Program-made: the position numbers and the translations under genes | Assembly: GCF_016462545.1 (NCBI RefSeq) | Contig: NZ_JAEMTA010000034.1 | Location: 1 to 50,930, forward strand | Source of the DNA: Mycolicibacterium sp. | GTDB taxonomy: Bacteria > Actinomycetota > Actinomycetes > Mycobacteriales > Mycobacteriaceae | Length of the DNA: 50,930 nt | Reading direction: 5' to 3' | Shown here: positions 7,682-15,621 of the stretch, piece by piece | How the letters are laid out: every line of letters begins with the position of its first letter | Numbering within the stretch: position 1 is the first letter of the stretch | Notes under the pieces: model-generated | Told to the model about the DNA's origin: nothing | The model's database searches: none | What the model saw: only the letters and a program-made list of their open reading frames with translations

Positions 7682-9328
7682 ATGGCTGATGCTGACGTCG
7701 TCGTGGTCGGAGCGGGTCTCGCCGGGCTGGTCGCCGCCTGCGAGGTGCTCGACAAGGGACGTTCGGTACTCCTCGTCGATCAGGAGAACGCTGCGAATCT
7801 GGGTGGACAGGCGTACTGGTCGTTCGGCGGGTTGTTCTTCGTCGACAGCCCCGAACAACGTCGGCTGGGCATTCGCGACAGCCACGAGCTCGCGCTTCAG
7901 GACTGGCTGGGCACCGCGGGTTTCGACCGGACCGAGGACCACTGGCCGCTGCAGTGGGCGCACGCCTACGTCGACTTTGCGACAGGGGAGAAGCGAAGTT
8001 GGCTCCGCGAGCGCGGGCTTCGGACCTTTCCGCTGGTGTCCTGGGCCGAACGCGGCGGTTACGACGCCCGCGGCCATGGCAACTCGGTGCCGCGCTTCCA
8101 CGTCACCTGGGGCACTGGGCCCGGGATCGTCGAGATCTTCACCCGTCGCCTCCTGGCCTCCGGGGCCAAGGTGCGGTTCGCCCACCGTCATCGCGTCGAC
8201 GAGCTGATCGTCGAGGTCGGCGCGGTCACCGGGGTGCGCGGGGCGGTGCTGGAGCCCTCGACCGCGGCGCGTGGTGTCGCATCATCGCGAAATACGATCG
8301 GCGAGTTCGAGTTTCGAGCACCCGCCGTGATCGTCGCCAGCGGCGGGATCGGCGGCAACCACGACCTCGTCCGCAGGAACTGGCCGGCGCGGATGGGTCG
8401 GGTGCCCAACCAATTGCTCAGCGGCGTACCCGAACACGTCGACGGTCGGATGCTCGGCATCACCGAAGCCGCGGGCGCGAACCTGATCAACGGTGACCGG
8501 ATGTGGCACTACACCGAGGGCATCACCAATTACGACCCGATCTGGCCCCGCCACGGCATCCGGATTCTGCCGGGACCGTCGTCGATCTGGCTCGACGCCG
8601 TCGGGCGGCGGCTGCCCGCACCGCTCTACCCGGGCTTCGACACCCTCGGCACGCTCGAACACATCGCGAAGACGGGATACGACTACACGTGGTTCGTACT
8701 CAACGCGCGGATCATCGAGAAGGAGTTCGCGCTGTCCGGGCAGGAGCAGAACCCCGACCTCACCGAGCGCGACGTGCGCAAGGTCCTGTCGCGGGTGCGA
8801 CCGGGTGCACCACCACCGGTGCAGAGATTCGTCGACCGCGGGGTCGACTTCGTCTCGGCGACCACGCTTCGCGACCTGGTCGCCAAGATGAACGACGTAT
8901 CCGACGTCGAACCGCTGGACTACGACGTGGTCGAGGCCGAGGTCACGGCCCGCGATCGGGAAGTGGCCAACTCCTACACCAAGGACAGCCAGGTCACTGC
9001 CATTCGCGGCGCGCGCAACTACCTGGCCGACCGGGTGGCCCGCGTAGTGGCGCCGCACCGGATCACCGATCCGAAGGCGGGGCCGTTGATCGCGGTCAAA
9101 CTGCACATTTTGACCCGAAAGTCGTTGGGCGGGTTGGAGACCGACCTCGACTCCCGGGTACTCAAGACCGACGGAACGACGTTCGACGGGCTGTACGCCG
9201 CGGGCGAAGCGGCCGGCTTCGGCGGCGGGGGCATGCACGGTTACCGGTCGCTGGAGGGTACCTTCCTCGGCGGCTGCGTGTTCTCCGGCCGGGCCGCGGG
9301 CAGGGCGGCCGTGCGCGACAACGGCTAG
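7682..9328 (+). CDS. FAD-binding dehydrogenase (fumarate reductase/KstD-like)
   Basis: A 548-residue flavoprotein. The N-terminal Rossmann motif VVVVGAGLAGLVAA (residues ~6-19) is followed by the acidic strand end LVDQE, and the FAD-binding C-terminal motif GLYAAGEAAGFGGGG lies near residue 510. NLGGQAYWSFGGLFF and the central VIVASGGIGGNHDLVRRNW match the FAD-dependent oxidoreductase 2 family, which includes 3-ketosteroid dehydrogenases and fumarate reductase subunits. It resembles Rv0785, in the same neighbourhood. No membrane anchor. The substrate is not determinable from sequence; a steroid or short unsaturated acid is possible. Confidence 0.85.
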   Translation: MADADVVVVGAGLAGLVAACEVLDKGRSVLLVDQENAANLGGQAYWSFGGLFFVDSPEQRRLGIRDSHELALQDWLGTAGFDRTEDHWPLQWAHAYVDFATGEKRSWLRERGLRTFPLVSWAERGGYDARGHGNSVPRFHVTWGTGPGIVEIFTRRLLASGAKVRFAHRHRVDELIVEVGAVTGVRGAVLEPSTAARGVASSRNTIGEFEFRAPAVIVASGGIGGNHDLVRRNWPARMGRVPNQLLSGVPEHVDGRMLGITEAAGANLINGDRMWHYTEGITNYDPIWPRHGIRILPGPSSIWLDAVGRRLPAPLYPGFDTLGTLEHIAKTGYDYTWFVLNARIIEKEFALSGQEQNPDLTERDVRKVLSRVRPGAPPPVQRFVDRGVDFVSATTLRDLVAKMNDVSDVEPLDYDVVEAEVTARDREVANSYTKDSQVTAIRGARNYLADRVARVVAPHRITDPKAGPLIAVKLHILTRKSLGGLETDLDSRVLKTDGTTFDGLYAAGEAAGFGGGGMHGYRSLEGTFLGGCVFSGRAAGRAAVRDNG

Positions 9329-9371
9329 GTTCGAATCCGGGTGAGCGGAAGTCCGTTCGCTACCGGTTCAA

Positions 9372-9749
9372 CTAGTCCGGTGGGAAGCGTTCCAGCAACG
9401 CGTCGAGTAGACGATGCGCCTCCTTCATGCGCTCGCGCAGCTGCAGCAGGGCGCGGGGGACGTCCGCCGGATCCACCGATTCCTCCTCGCGTCGGCGCCT
9501 CAACCTCCGCTCGGCCTTCGCGAGGAGATCGCCCAACTCGTCGAGTTCGTCCATCAGAATCGTCTGGAACAGGCGCGATTGCGCGACGTCGGCGTGGTAG
9601 GTGGGTCGACGATCTCCGCGTGCGGGAGCGCTCGTGGCACCTGGGGTCCTGGCGGTGCCCGCGTGGATCGAGTAGTGACCCGCGCCCGCTGGCTGCAGTG
9701 GACTGACCCGGCGTCGGGACGACGCAGCTTGCGACGATCGAGATGGCAT
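9372..9749 (-). CDS. Small helical hypothetical protein
   Basis: A 125-residue protein whose C-terminal half is strongly charged and helical (DELDELGDLLAKAERRLRRRRE, then RERMKEAHRLLDALLERFP), suggesting a coiled coil. The N-terminal ~50 residues are low-complexity and may not be conserved, so the true start could be further in, for example near HADVAQSRLFQTILM. ATG at 9749 is preferred over GTG at 9779 because a -10-like CAGTAT lies 6 nt before the ATG. A PHO-box-like repeat lies ~45 bp upstream. Function unknown. Confidence 0.5.
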   Translation of the reverse strand: MPSRSSQAASSRRRVSPLQPAGAGHYSIHAGTARTPGATSAPARGDRRPTYHADVAQSRLFQTILMDELDELGDLLAKAERRLRRRREEESVDPADVPRALLQLRERMKEAHRLLDALLERFPPD

Positions 9750-9793
9750 GGCGAGATACTGACTCGTGCGGCCGATCACAGCGAATCGTCAGG

Positions 9794-9822
9794 GTTCACC
9801 CTGCGTTCACTGGCCGGTCACC
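9794..9822. promoter_or_regulatory. PHO-box-like triple 11-bp direct repeat
   Basis: GTTCACC (9794-9800), GTTCACT (9805-9811) and GGTCACC (9816-9822) are spaced exactly 11 bp apart. This is the layout of PhoP/RegX3-type PHO boxes in actinobacteria and resembles the sites before pstS and phoU here. The nearest downstream start is the minus-strand gene at 9749, about 45 bp away, but the repeats point the other way. The remaining bases between 9823 and 9876 show no gene. Confidence 0.55.
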
Positions 9823-9876
9823 CGTTGGATCGATGTTCGTCACGAGCCGTGAACGCGGGCGCCGCGGCCACGCCAC

Positions 9877-10527
9877 CTAGATCTCCGTACCGGTCTCCTC
9901 GGTGAGTACCTGAAAGTCGGTGTCGGTCATCTCCGAGAGCCGGCCGTAGTAGATGCCGCGCGCCTCCTTGGCGACGACCGCCTGGTGGATCGGCACGGCT
10001 CGCGTCGGCGCCACCGCCCGCAGGTAGTCCACCGCCTCGGAGATCTTCATCCATGGCGCGGCGGCCGGGGTCGCGAGAACCTCGACCGGTTCCCCGGGCG
10101 TGAATAGCGCATCGCCGGGATGCATCAGCCGCGCGGGATGCCCTTGGTCGCCGATCAGATACGAGATGTTGTCGATGACGGGGATCTCGGGGTGGATCAC
10201 CGCGTGGGTGCCCCCGACGCCGCGCACCGACAGGTGACCGACGGTGACTGCGTCGCCGGCGTGCACGGCCTGCCATGCTCCGCCGAGCTGAGCCGCCGTC
10301 ATCGGATCGGCATACAGCGCGGCCTGCGGGTTGGCGTCGATCAGCGCTGGTAGGCGCTCTACGTCGGCGTGGTCGGGGTGCTGATGAGTGATGAGGATGG
10401 CCGACAGTCCCGTGACCCCCTCGAAGCCATGGGAGAAGGTTCCCGGGTCGAACAGCACGGTGGTTTCCGATGCGCCCTCCCGAAAGCTCGCCAGCAGGCA
10501 GGAGTGGCCGAAGTGCGTCAGTTGCAT
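9877..10527 (-). CDS. Metal-dependent hydrolase, metallo-beta-lactamase fold
   Basis: A 216-residue protein of the MBL superfamily (UPF0173/UlaG-like type). It begins MQLTHFGHSCLL, followed by the first metal motif THQHPDHAD (His48, His50, Asp52, His53), then MHPGDALF and a C-terminal PIHQAV. The length is normal. ATG at 10527 is chosen because the family begins with this strand; the open frame upstream overlaps purS and purQ antisense and is not coding. Cytosolic, with two metal ions expected. Divergent from purS. Substrate unknown. Confidence 0.85.
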   Translation of the reverse strand: MQLTHFGHSCLLASFREGASETTVLFDPGTFSHGFEGVTGLSAILITHQHPDHADVERLPALIDANPQAALYADPMTAAQLGGAWQAVHAGDAVTVGHLSVRGVGGTHAVIHPEIPVIDNISYLIGDQGHPARLMHPGDALFTPGEPVEVLATPAAAPWMKISEAVDYLRAVAPTRAVPIHQAVVAKEARGIYYGRLSEMTDTDFQVLTEETGTEI

Positions 10528-10556
10528 GGCTACATTGTGGCCTGCCGTGCCGCCGG

Positions 10557-10596
10557 TAGAGTGAGCGCCGAGCAATATCCGCCAAGGACAGGAGCC
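10557..10596 (+). promoter_or_regulatory. purS promoter -10 and ribosome binding site
   Basis: TAGAGT at 10557-10562 fits the -10 consensus and would give a leader of about 30 nt. The leader carries GGACAGGAG ending ~6 nt before the GTG of purS. This start is therefore Shine-Dalgarno driven, unlike many neighbours. Confidence 0.45.
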
Positions 10597-10600
10597 GCGC

Positions 10601-10840
10601 GTGGCCCGCGTCGTAGTGCACGTGATGCCCAAGACGGTCATCCTCGACCCCCAGGGGCAGGCGATCGTCGGAGCGCTGGGCCGCCTCGGTATCTCGGGAG
10701 TCTCAGATGTCCGGCAGGGCAAGCGTTTCGAGCTCGAGGTCGACGACAGCGTGAGCGACGAGACGCTCGCCGAGATCGCCGAATCACTGCTCGCCAACAC
10801 CGTCATCGAGGACTGGACCGTCAGCCGGGAAGAACAGTGA
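10601..10840 (+). CDS. purS: FGAM synthase subunit PurS
   Basis: A 79-residue subunit of phosphoribosylformylglycinamidine synthase. PurS bridges the glutaminase PurQ and the synthase PurL, channelling ammonia. VVVHVMPKTVILDPQGQAI and GVSDVRQGKRFEL are typical. The GTG start has a good Shine-Dalgarno 5' of it. The stop overlaps the purQ GTG by four bases (GTGA at 10837), so the two subunits are translationally coupled. Confidence 0.93.
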   Translation: MARVVVHVMPKTVILDPQGQAIVGALGRLGISGVSDVRQGKRFELEVDDSVSDETLAEIAESLLANTVIEDWTVSREEQ

Positions 10841-11511
10841 CCGCCCGGGTCGGGGTCATCACGTTCCCTGGCACGCTCGACGACGTCGACGCGGCTCGTG
10901 CGGTACGCCTCGCCGGCGCCGAGTCGGTGAATCTCTGGCACGCCGACGCCGACCTCAAGGGAGTCGACGCCGTCGTCGTCCCCGGTGGGTTCTCCTACGG
11001 CGACTACCTGCGCTGCGGGGCGATCGCCAAGTTCGCGCCCGTCATGGGTGAAGTGGTGGAGGCCGCCGGCCGTGGGATGCCGGTGTTGGGGATTTGCAAC
11101 GGTTTTCAGGTGTTGTGCGAGGCGGGACTGCTGCCGGGCGCGCTGACCCGCAACGCCGGGCTGCACTTCGTGTGCCGCGACGTGTGGCTCGAGGTGGCGT
11201 CGACGTCGTCGGCGTGGACCACCCGCTACGAGAAGGGCGCCGACCTCCTGGTCCCGCTCAAGTCCGGCGAGGGCCGCTACGTGGCCTCCGAGGCCGTGCT
11301 CGACGAACTCGAGGGTGAGGATCGCGTCGTCTTCCGCTACCGGGAGAACGTCAACGGGTCCCTGCGCGACATCGCGGGCATCAGCTCGGCCAACGGTCGG
11401 GTCGTCGGCCTGATGCCGCATCCCGAGCACGCCACCGAGGCGTTGACCGGACCGTCCGACGACGGTCTCGGGCTCTTCTACTCGGCGCTGGACGCCGTGC
11501 TCGCCGCGTAG
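10837..11511 (+). CDS. purQ: FGAM synthase glutaminase subunit PurQ
   Basis: A 224-residue class I glutamine amidotransferase supplying ammonia to PurL. The nucleophile is Cys87 in GICNGFQ, and the His/Glu pair is in MPHPEHA near residue 195. The N-terminal TFPGTLDDVDAARA is typical of PurQ. The GTG start overlaps the purS stop. Together with purS here and purL at 16.2 kb it makes the three-part FGAM synthase found in Gram-positive bacteria. Confidence 0.95.
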   Translation: MTARVGVITFPGTLDDVDAARAVRLAGAESVNLWHADADLKGVDAVVVPGGFSYGDYLRCGAIAKFAPVMGEVVEAAGRGMPVLGICNGFQVLCEAGLLPGALTRNAGLHFVCRDVWLEVASTSSAWTTRYEKGADLLVPLKSGEGRYVASEAVLDELEGEDRVVFRYRENVNGSLRDIAGISSANGRVVGLMPHPEHATEALTGPSDDGLGLFYSALDAVLAA

Positions 11512-11574
11512 GCGAAACGACGTCGGCGCGGCCCCGCTCGCGAACCGAACGACACCGCGCCGAAGCCGTGAGGA

Positions 11575-12327
11575 TCAGGCTGCCGGCTTGATCGCCGGCG
11601 AGCCGCCGCCGACGGTCAGGATCGCGCCGTTCACGTAGCTTGCCGCCGGAGATGCGGCGAACGCCACGACACTGGCGATCTCGTCGGCCTCGGCCGTGCG
11701 GCCCAACGCGGTGGTGCGGCCGAGCCCCTCGATCAGGTCCGATTCGAAGGCTGCGGTGCCCGGAGTCTGGGTGGGGCCGGGAGCGACGGCATTCACGCGG
11801 ACACCCTGGGATCCGAATTCGTCGGCCCATAGCTTGGTGAGCAGTTCCAGCGCTGCCTTGCTGGCACCGTAGATGCCCGCTCCTGCGGCGGGAGTCGTGG
11901 CAGCCACGGTCGTCACGTTGATCACCGAACCGCCACCGCGCGCGATCATTCCGGGAACCAGCTGCTGCACCAGGACGTACGGCGCCCGCAGGTTGGTGTT
12001 GATCTGATCGTCGAAGTCGGCATCGGCGGTGTCGAAGGTCGGGGCGAAGCGGTAGATGCCTGCGTTGTTGACCAGGATGTCGACTGCGCCGGCCTCGTCG
12101 GCCAGCCGACGGACGTCGTCGGTGACGGAGACGTCCGCGGCGACGAAACGTGCCGTCCCTCCGGCATTCTCGATCTCCTGGACCGTCTTCTCGCCGCGCT
12201 CGGCGTTACGGCCGTGGACGACGACCTCCGCGCCTGCCGCGGCGAGCTGCATGGCGATGGCCTGGCCGATGCCAGCCGTCGCGCCGGTTACCAGTGCTGT
12301 CTTGCCGGTGAGTGAGTCGTTGGTCAT
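11575..12327 (-). CDS. SDR family oxidoreductase
   Basis: A classical 250-residue short-chain dehydrogenase. It shows the cofactor motif TGATAGIG (residues 14-21), LVNNAG, a catalytic Ser region, YGASK with the catalytic Tyr/Lys, and APGPTQTPG after it. The HGRN after strand 2 suggests NADP(H). The start has AGGAGG 8 nt upstream of the ATG. No operon partner; convergent with purQ. The substrate cannot be predicted. Confidence 0.88.
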   Translation of the reverse strand: MTNDSLTGKTALVTGATAGIGQAIAMQLAAAGAEVVVHGRNAERGEKTVQEIENAGGTARFVAADVSVTDDVRRLADEAGAVDILVNNAGIYRFAPTFDTADADFDDQINTNLRAPYVLVQQLVPGMIARGGGSVINVTTVAATTPAAGAGIYGASKAALELLTKLWADEFGSQGVRVNAVAPGPTQTPGTAAFESDLIEGLGRTTALGRTAEADEIASVVAFAASPAASYVNGAILTVGGGSPAIKPAA

Positions 12328-12419
12328 GAGAACCGCCTCCTGGGCGTTGAAGTCGTAACGAAGCCATCCACGTCAAGGCCAGTTACTGACTGTTTATTCC
12401 ATAACCCAGGCGAACGCAT

Positions 12420-12481
12420 CGCGAGCGTGCGCGAAGTGCCAAATTCTCGCGGCGTGTCGCCCGCCGACACGCACGCTCGCG
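12420..12481. repeat. Intergenic palindrome with two alternative hairpins
   Basis: CGCGAGCGTGCG (12420-12431) and CGCACGCTCGCG (12470-12481) form a perfect 12-bp stem. Inside, GCGTGTCG (12452-12459) and CGACACGC (12465-12472) form a competing 8-bp hairpin sharing bases 12470-12472. It lies just 3' of the encapsulin gene and upstream of the SDR start, where it could terminate the encapsulin transcript. The rest of 12328-12495 shows no gene. Confidence 0.7.
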
Positions 12482-12495
12482 CCGAAGGCGGGGGG

Positions 12496-13293
12496 CTAGG
12501 GGGTGAGCGCGACCGAGGCCTCGGCGGTATAGCAGAGGAAGGTCAACGTCTCCTCGAGGTACAGCTGCACGCTCTCGGCGTCGTGGGACAGGTAGCCGAT
12601 CGAGACGTCGGTGCCGAGCTGTAGATCGAAATCTCCACCGCGGGTGGACAATACGAACGCACCGTCGATCGCAGGCGCCCAGATGATCTCGCCGTCGACC
12701 AACCGATTCAGGTGCTCGCGGATCGGATAGCCGTGTTCGGTGGTCTCGCTGACCTTCGTGTAGACGTCCGCCGACAACAGCACGCAGTACGGGCCGTCGA
12801 CGCCGGCGAGTCGCAGCTCGGACAGCGCCTGGCTGATGACGTCGGGAATTTCGCGAGGATCGGCCGGCAGCGCCAGCGCGGGGTTGGAACTGCATTTGCG
12901 GATGCCGCCGATCGACGCCGCCTCGTAACCCTCGAAGATCGCGCGGTCCTCGGCGAACGCCAACTGCTTGGCGGCCTCCTTGACCGGATCCCAGTCGGAG
13001 TCCTGCGAGCCGCGCTCGACGTCGTCGACGTCGGTGCGCGAGATGGTGAACGGCACCCGCAGCCGCACCAGCGGCTTGCTCTCGCGCAGGTGGGCGAGCA
13101 CCCCGTCCCCCGGTGGAGCCACGTCGAGCAGATGGCCGGTGCTGATCGCCGCCCTGACGGGTCCGCCGGGATCACTGACGTCGACCACCCGACGCCCGGC
13201 GATGTGCCGCTTGAAGGTCCGGGTGGCCTCCAATTCGATTTCGCCCCAAGCCTCTTCGGTGATCGGAGCCAGGTCGCGGTAGAGGTTGTTCAT
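12496..13293 (-). CDS. enc: Encapsulin shell protein (Cfp29-like)
   Basis: A 265-residue encapsulin with the HK97-phage capsid fold, which self-assembles into a protein nanocompartment. MNNLYRDLAPITEEAWGEIE and the E-loop region (AGRRVVDVSDPGGP) are characteristic, and the length is standard. The ATG overlaps the TGA of the upstream DyP peroxidase gene by 4 bp, so cargo and shell are translationally coupled. The order cargo then shell matches Rv0799c-Rv0798c. No signal peptide; the shell assembles in the cytosol, although Cfp29 is known from culture filtrate. Confidence 0.95.
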   Translation of the reverse strand: MNNLYRDLAPITEEAWGEIELEATRTFKRHIAGRRVVDVSDPGGPVRAAISTGHLLDVAPPGDGVLAHLRESKPLVRLRVPFTISRTDVDDVERGSQDSDWDPVKEAAKQLAFAEDRAIFEGYEAASIGGIRKCSSNPALALPADPREIPDVISQALSELRLAGVDGPYCVLLSADVYTKVSETTEHGYPIREHLNRLVDGEIIWAPAIDGAFVLSTRGGDFDLQLGTDVSIGYLSHDAESVQLYLEETLTFLCYTAEASVALTP

Positions 13294-14300
13294 TGTGGGT
13301 GTCCTTTCAGACTGCCGATCGACAGGGAGCCGGGGGAAGGTGTCGTGGTGGGCGCAGCGGCCGCGGAGGGCAGCGGCGGTGGGTCGTCGAGGAAGTCCGC
13401 GGTCGGGGTGAAGAACATGCACCCGGTGATCGCGGTCGAGAAGTCCAGGATGCGGTCGGTGTTTCCAGGCGGGTCGCCGATGAACATGTTGTTCAGCATC
13501 CGTTCGGTGACCGTCGGCGTGCGCGAGTAGCCGATGTAATAGGTGCCGAACTCCGCCTTGCCCACTTCGCCGAAGGGCATGTTGTGGCGCAGGATCTTGA
13601 GTTCGTTGCCGTCGGCGTCTTCGATCACGTTGAGCGCCAAGTGCGAATTGGCCGGCTTGACGTCGTCGCCCAACTCGATGTCGTCGAGCTTGGTGCGGCC
13701 GATCACCCGTTCCTGGTCCTCGGTGGACAGCGCGTTCCACCCGGTCATGTCGTGCAGATACTTCTGGACGTGGACGTAGCAGCCGCCGGCGAAGTCGGGG
13801 TCCTCGTCGCCGATCTGCGTTGCGCTGGTGGCGACCGGACCGTCCGGATTCTCGGTGCCGTCGACGAAGCCCATCAGGTCGCGGTTGTCGAAGAACTTGA
13901 ACCCGTGCACCTCGTCGATGACGGTGATGGCCCCGGCCATCGCGTCGACGAGCTTGCCCGCGAGTTCGAAGCAGACGTCGAGGAAGTTGCCGCGGATGTG
14001 GAACAGCAGATCCCCCGGCGTCGACGGGGCGTGGTGGCGTGCTCCGTCGAGCGCGACGAAGCGGTGCAACTCCGCAGGCCGCGGCCCGGAGAACAAGCGG
14101 TCGTAGGCGTCGGACCCGATGGACGTCACCACCGACAGCTGCTTGCTCGGATCCCGAAAGCCGATCGCGCGCACCAAACCCGAGATGTCGGCCAGGGCGG
14201 CGTGCACCGTGTCCTCGCCACCGTCATCGATCGTCGCAACGAGGAAGATGGCTGCAGGCGTCAACGGCGCCAGCACCTTCTGCGGCTGCGATTCGGACAC
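13290..14300 (-). CDS. dyp: DyP-type haem peroxidase with encapsulin targeting peptide
   Basis: A 336-residue dye-decolourising peroxidase. The family motif GFVDGTENP contains the distal Asp, and the proximal His region and MPFGEVGKAEFGTYYIGYSRTP follow. A flexible Pro/Ala/Thr linker leads to the C-terminal targeting peptide GSLSIGSLKG, which docks cargo inside encapsulin. The start is GTG at 14300, with TAGGGT ending 6 nt before it, so the dyp-enc mRNA is probably leaderless. In M. tuberculosis this pair is linked to oxidative stress survival. Confidence 0.95.
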   Translation of the reverse strand: MSESQPQKVLAPLTPAAIFLVATIDDGGEDTVHAALADISGLVRAIGFRDPSKQLSVVTSIGSDAYDRLFSGPRPAELHRFVALDGARHHAPSTPGDLLFHIRGNFLDVCFELAGKLVDAMAGAITVIDEVHGFKFFDNRDLMGFVDGTENPDGPVATSATQIGDEDPDFAGGCYVHVQKYLHDMTGWNALSTEDQERVIGRTKLDDIELGDDVKPANSHLALNVIEDADGNELKILRHNMPFGEVGKAEFGTYYIGYSRTPTVTERMLNNMFIGDPPGNTDRILDFSTAITGCMFFTPTADFLDDPPPLPSAAAAPTTTPSPGSLSIGSLKGHPQ

Positions 14301-14306
14301 ATCTGG

Positions 14307-14316
14307 ACCCTAGCGT
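14307..14316. promoter_or_regulatory. Overlapping divergent -10 elements (dyp / pepC)
   Basis: On the minus strand TAGGGT (14312 down to 14307) serves dyp, ending 6 nt before its GTG. On the plus strand TAGCGT (14311-14316) suits pepC, giving a leader of about 28 nt. The two hexamers share bases 14311-14312, so the promoters should exclude each other. Confidence 0.5.
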
Positions 14317-14350
14317 CAAGATCACCGAGGACACCGGCCAAGATGAAAAG

Positions 14351-15607
14351 ATGGCAGCTAGCCCCCAGGGACTGTGCGACTTCATCGACGCCTCGCCGTC
14401 GCCGTTCCACGTGTGCGTCACCGTGGCCGACCGACTGCGTGCGGCGGGCTTCACCGAATTGTCCGAAGGTGAGGCGTGGGCGTCCGGGGAGGGCGGGTTC
14501 TTCACCGTCCGCGCGGGGTCGCTCGTCGCGTGGAGGTCGGTCGACGCCGGTGCCCCGTTTCGCATCGTCGGCGGGCACACCGACAGCCCGAACCTTCGCG
14601 TCAAGCAGCACCCCGATCGGGTCGTCGCGGGCTGGCAGATAGTCGCGCTGCAGCCCTACGGCGGGGCATGGCTGAACTCGTGGCTGGACCGCGACCTCGG
14701 CATCAGCGGCCGGCTGTCGGTCCGCAACGGCGACGCCATCGAGGACGTCCTGGTGCGGATCGACGACCCGATCCTTCGGGTCCCGCAGTTGGCGATTCAC
14801 CTGTCCGAGGACCGCAAGGGCGTCGAGCTGAACCCGCAGCGCCACGTGAACGCGGTCTGGGGCGTTGGCGAACGGCCCGCGTCGTTCGTCGGATACGTGG
14901 CCGAGCACGCGGGCGTCGACCCCGGAGCGGTGTTGGCGGCGGACCTGATGACGCACGACCTGACGCCGTCGAGGATCGTCGGCGCGGGCCGCGAACTGGT
15001 CAGTGCGCCAAGACTCGACAACCAGGGCACCTGCTACGCCGGGTTGGAGGCGTTCCTGGCCGCCGAGCCGCGTGGGCACGTGCCGGTGCTGGCGCTGTTC
15101 GACCACGAGGAGGTCGGCTCGACGTCGGATCATGGCGCGCAGTCCGAGCTCCTGCCTACGGTGCTGGAGCGCATGACGTTGGCTTCGGGCGGTACGCGGG
15201 AGGACTTCCTGCGCCGGCTGTCCGGCTCGATGGTCGCCTCCGGGGACATGGCCCACGCCACTCACCCCAACTACCCCGAGCGGCACGAACCGAGCCATCT
15301 CATCGCGGTCAACGCAGGCCCGGTGCTCAAGGTGCAACCGAATCTGCGCTACGCCACCGACGGCAGGACCGCGGCCGCCTTCGCGCTGGCGTGTGCCCAG
15401 GCCGGCGTGCCGATGCAGCGCTACGAGCACCGCGCCGATCTGCCGTGCGGATCGACGATCGGCCCGATGACGGCCGCCCGCACCGGGATTCCGACGGTGG
15501 ACGTCGGGGCCGCGCAACTGGCCATGCACTCGGCGCGCGAACTGATGGGGGCGGCGGACGTCGACGCGTACGCCCGCGCATTGCAGGCGTTTCTGTCACC
15601 GGCGTGA
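14351..15607 (+). CDS. pepC: M18 family aminopeptidase
   Basis: A 418-residue zinc aminopeptidase of the M18 (aspartyl aminopeptidase) family. Metal ligands and signatures are visible: GGHTDSPNL, SAPRLDNQGTCYAG, FDHEEVGSTSDHGAQS and SGDMAHATHPNYPERHEP. It removes N-terminal residues from peptides in the cytosol and forms large oligomers in other organisms. ATG at 14351 is used because MAASPQGLCDFIDASPSPFH is the normal family N-terminus; the longer open frame crosses the dyp gene. It corresponds to Rv0800. Confidence 0.93.
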   Translation: MAASPQGLCDFIDASPSPFHVCVTVADRLRAAGFTELSEGEAWASGEGGFFTVRAGSLVAWRSVDAGAPFRIVGGHTDSPNLRVKQHPDRVVAGWQIVALQPYGGAWLNSWLDRDLGISGRLSVRNGDAIEDVLVRIDDPILRVPQLAIHLSEDRKGVELNPQRHVNAVWGVGERPASFVGYVAEHAGVDPGAVLAADLMTHDLTPSRIVGAGRELVSAPRLDNQGTCYAGLEAFLAAEPRGHVPVLALFDHEEVGSTSDHGAQSELLPTVLERMTLASGGTREDFLRRLSGSMVASGDMAHATHPNYPERHEPSHLIAVNAGPVLKVQPNLRYATDGRTAAAFALACAQAGVPMQRYEHRADLPCGSTIGPMTAARTGIPTVDVGAAQLAMHSARELMGAADVDAYARALQAFLSPA

Positions 15608-15609
15608 TC

Positions 15610-15621
15610 TAGCGTCGGGCC
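15610..15621 (+). promoter_or_regulatory. Putative leaderless promoter of the VOC protein gene
   Basis: TAGCGT at 15610-15615 lies 6 nt before the ATG and 3 nt after the pepC stop. No clear -35 element. Confidence 0.4.

Noticed and set aside
9327..9340. GGTTCGAATCC, resembling a tRNA T-arm
   Set aside because: The flanking bases do not form a T stem, and no acceptor, D or anticodon arms are present nearby.
9877..11430. Long minus-strand frame running through purS and purQ
   Set aside because: Only the part from ATG 10527 matches the MBL-fold family; the rest is antisense to purS-purQ.
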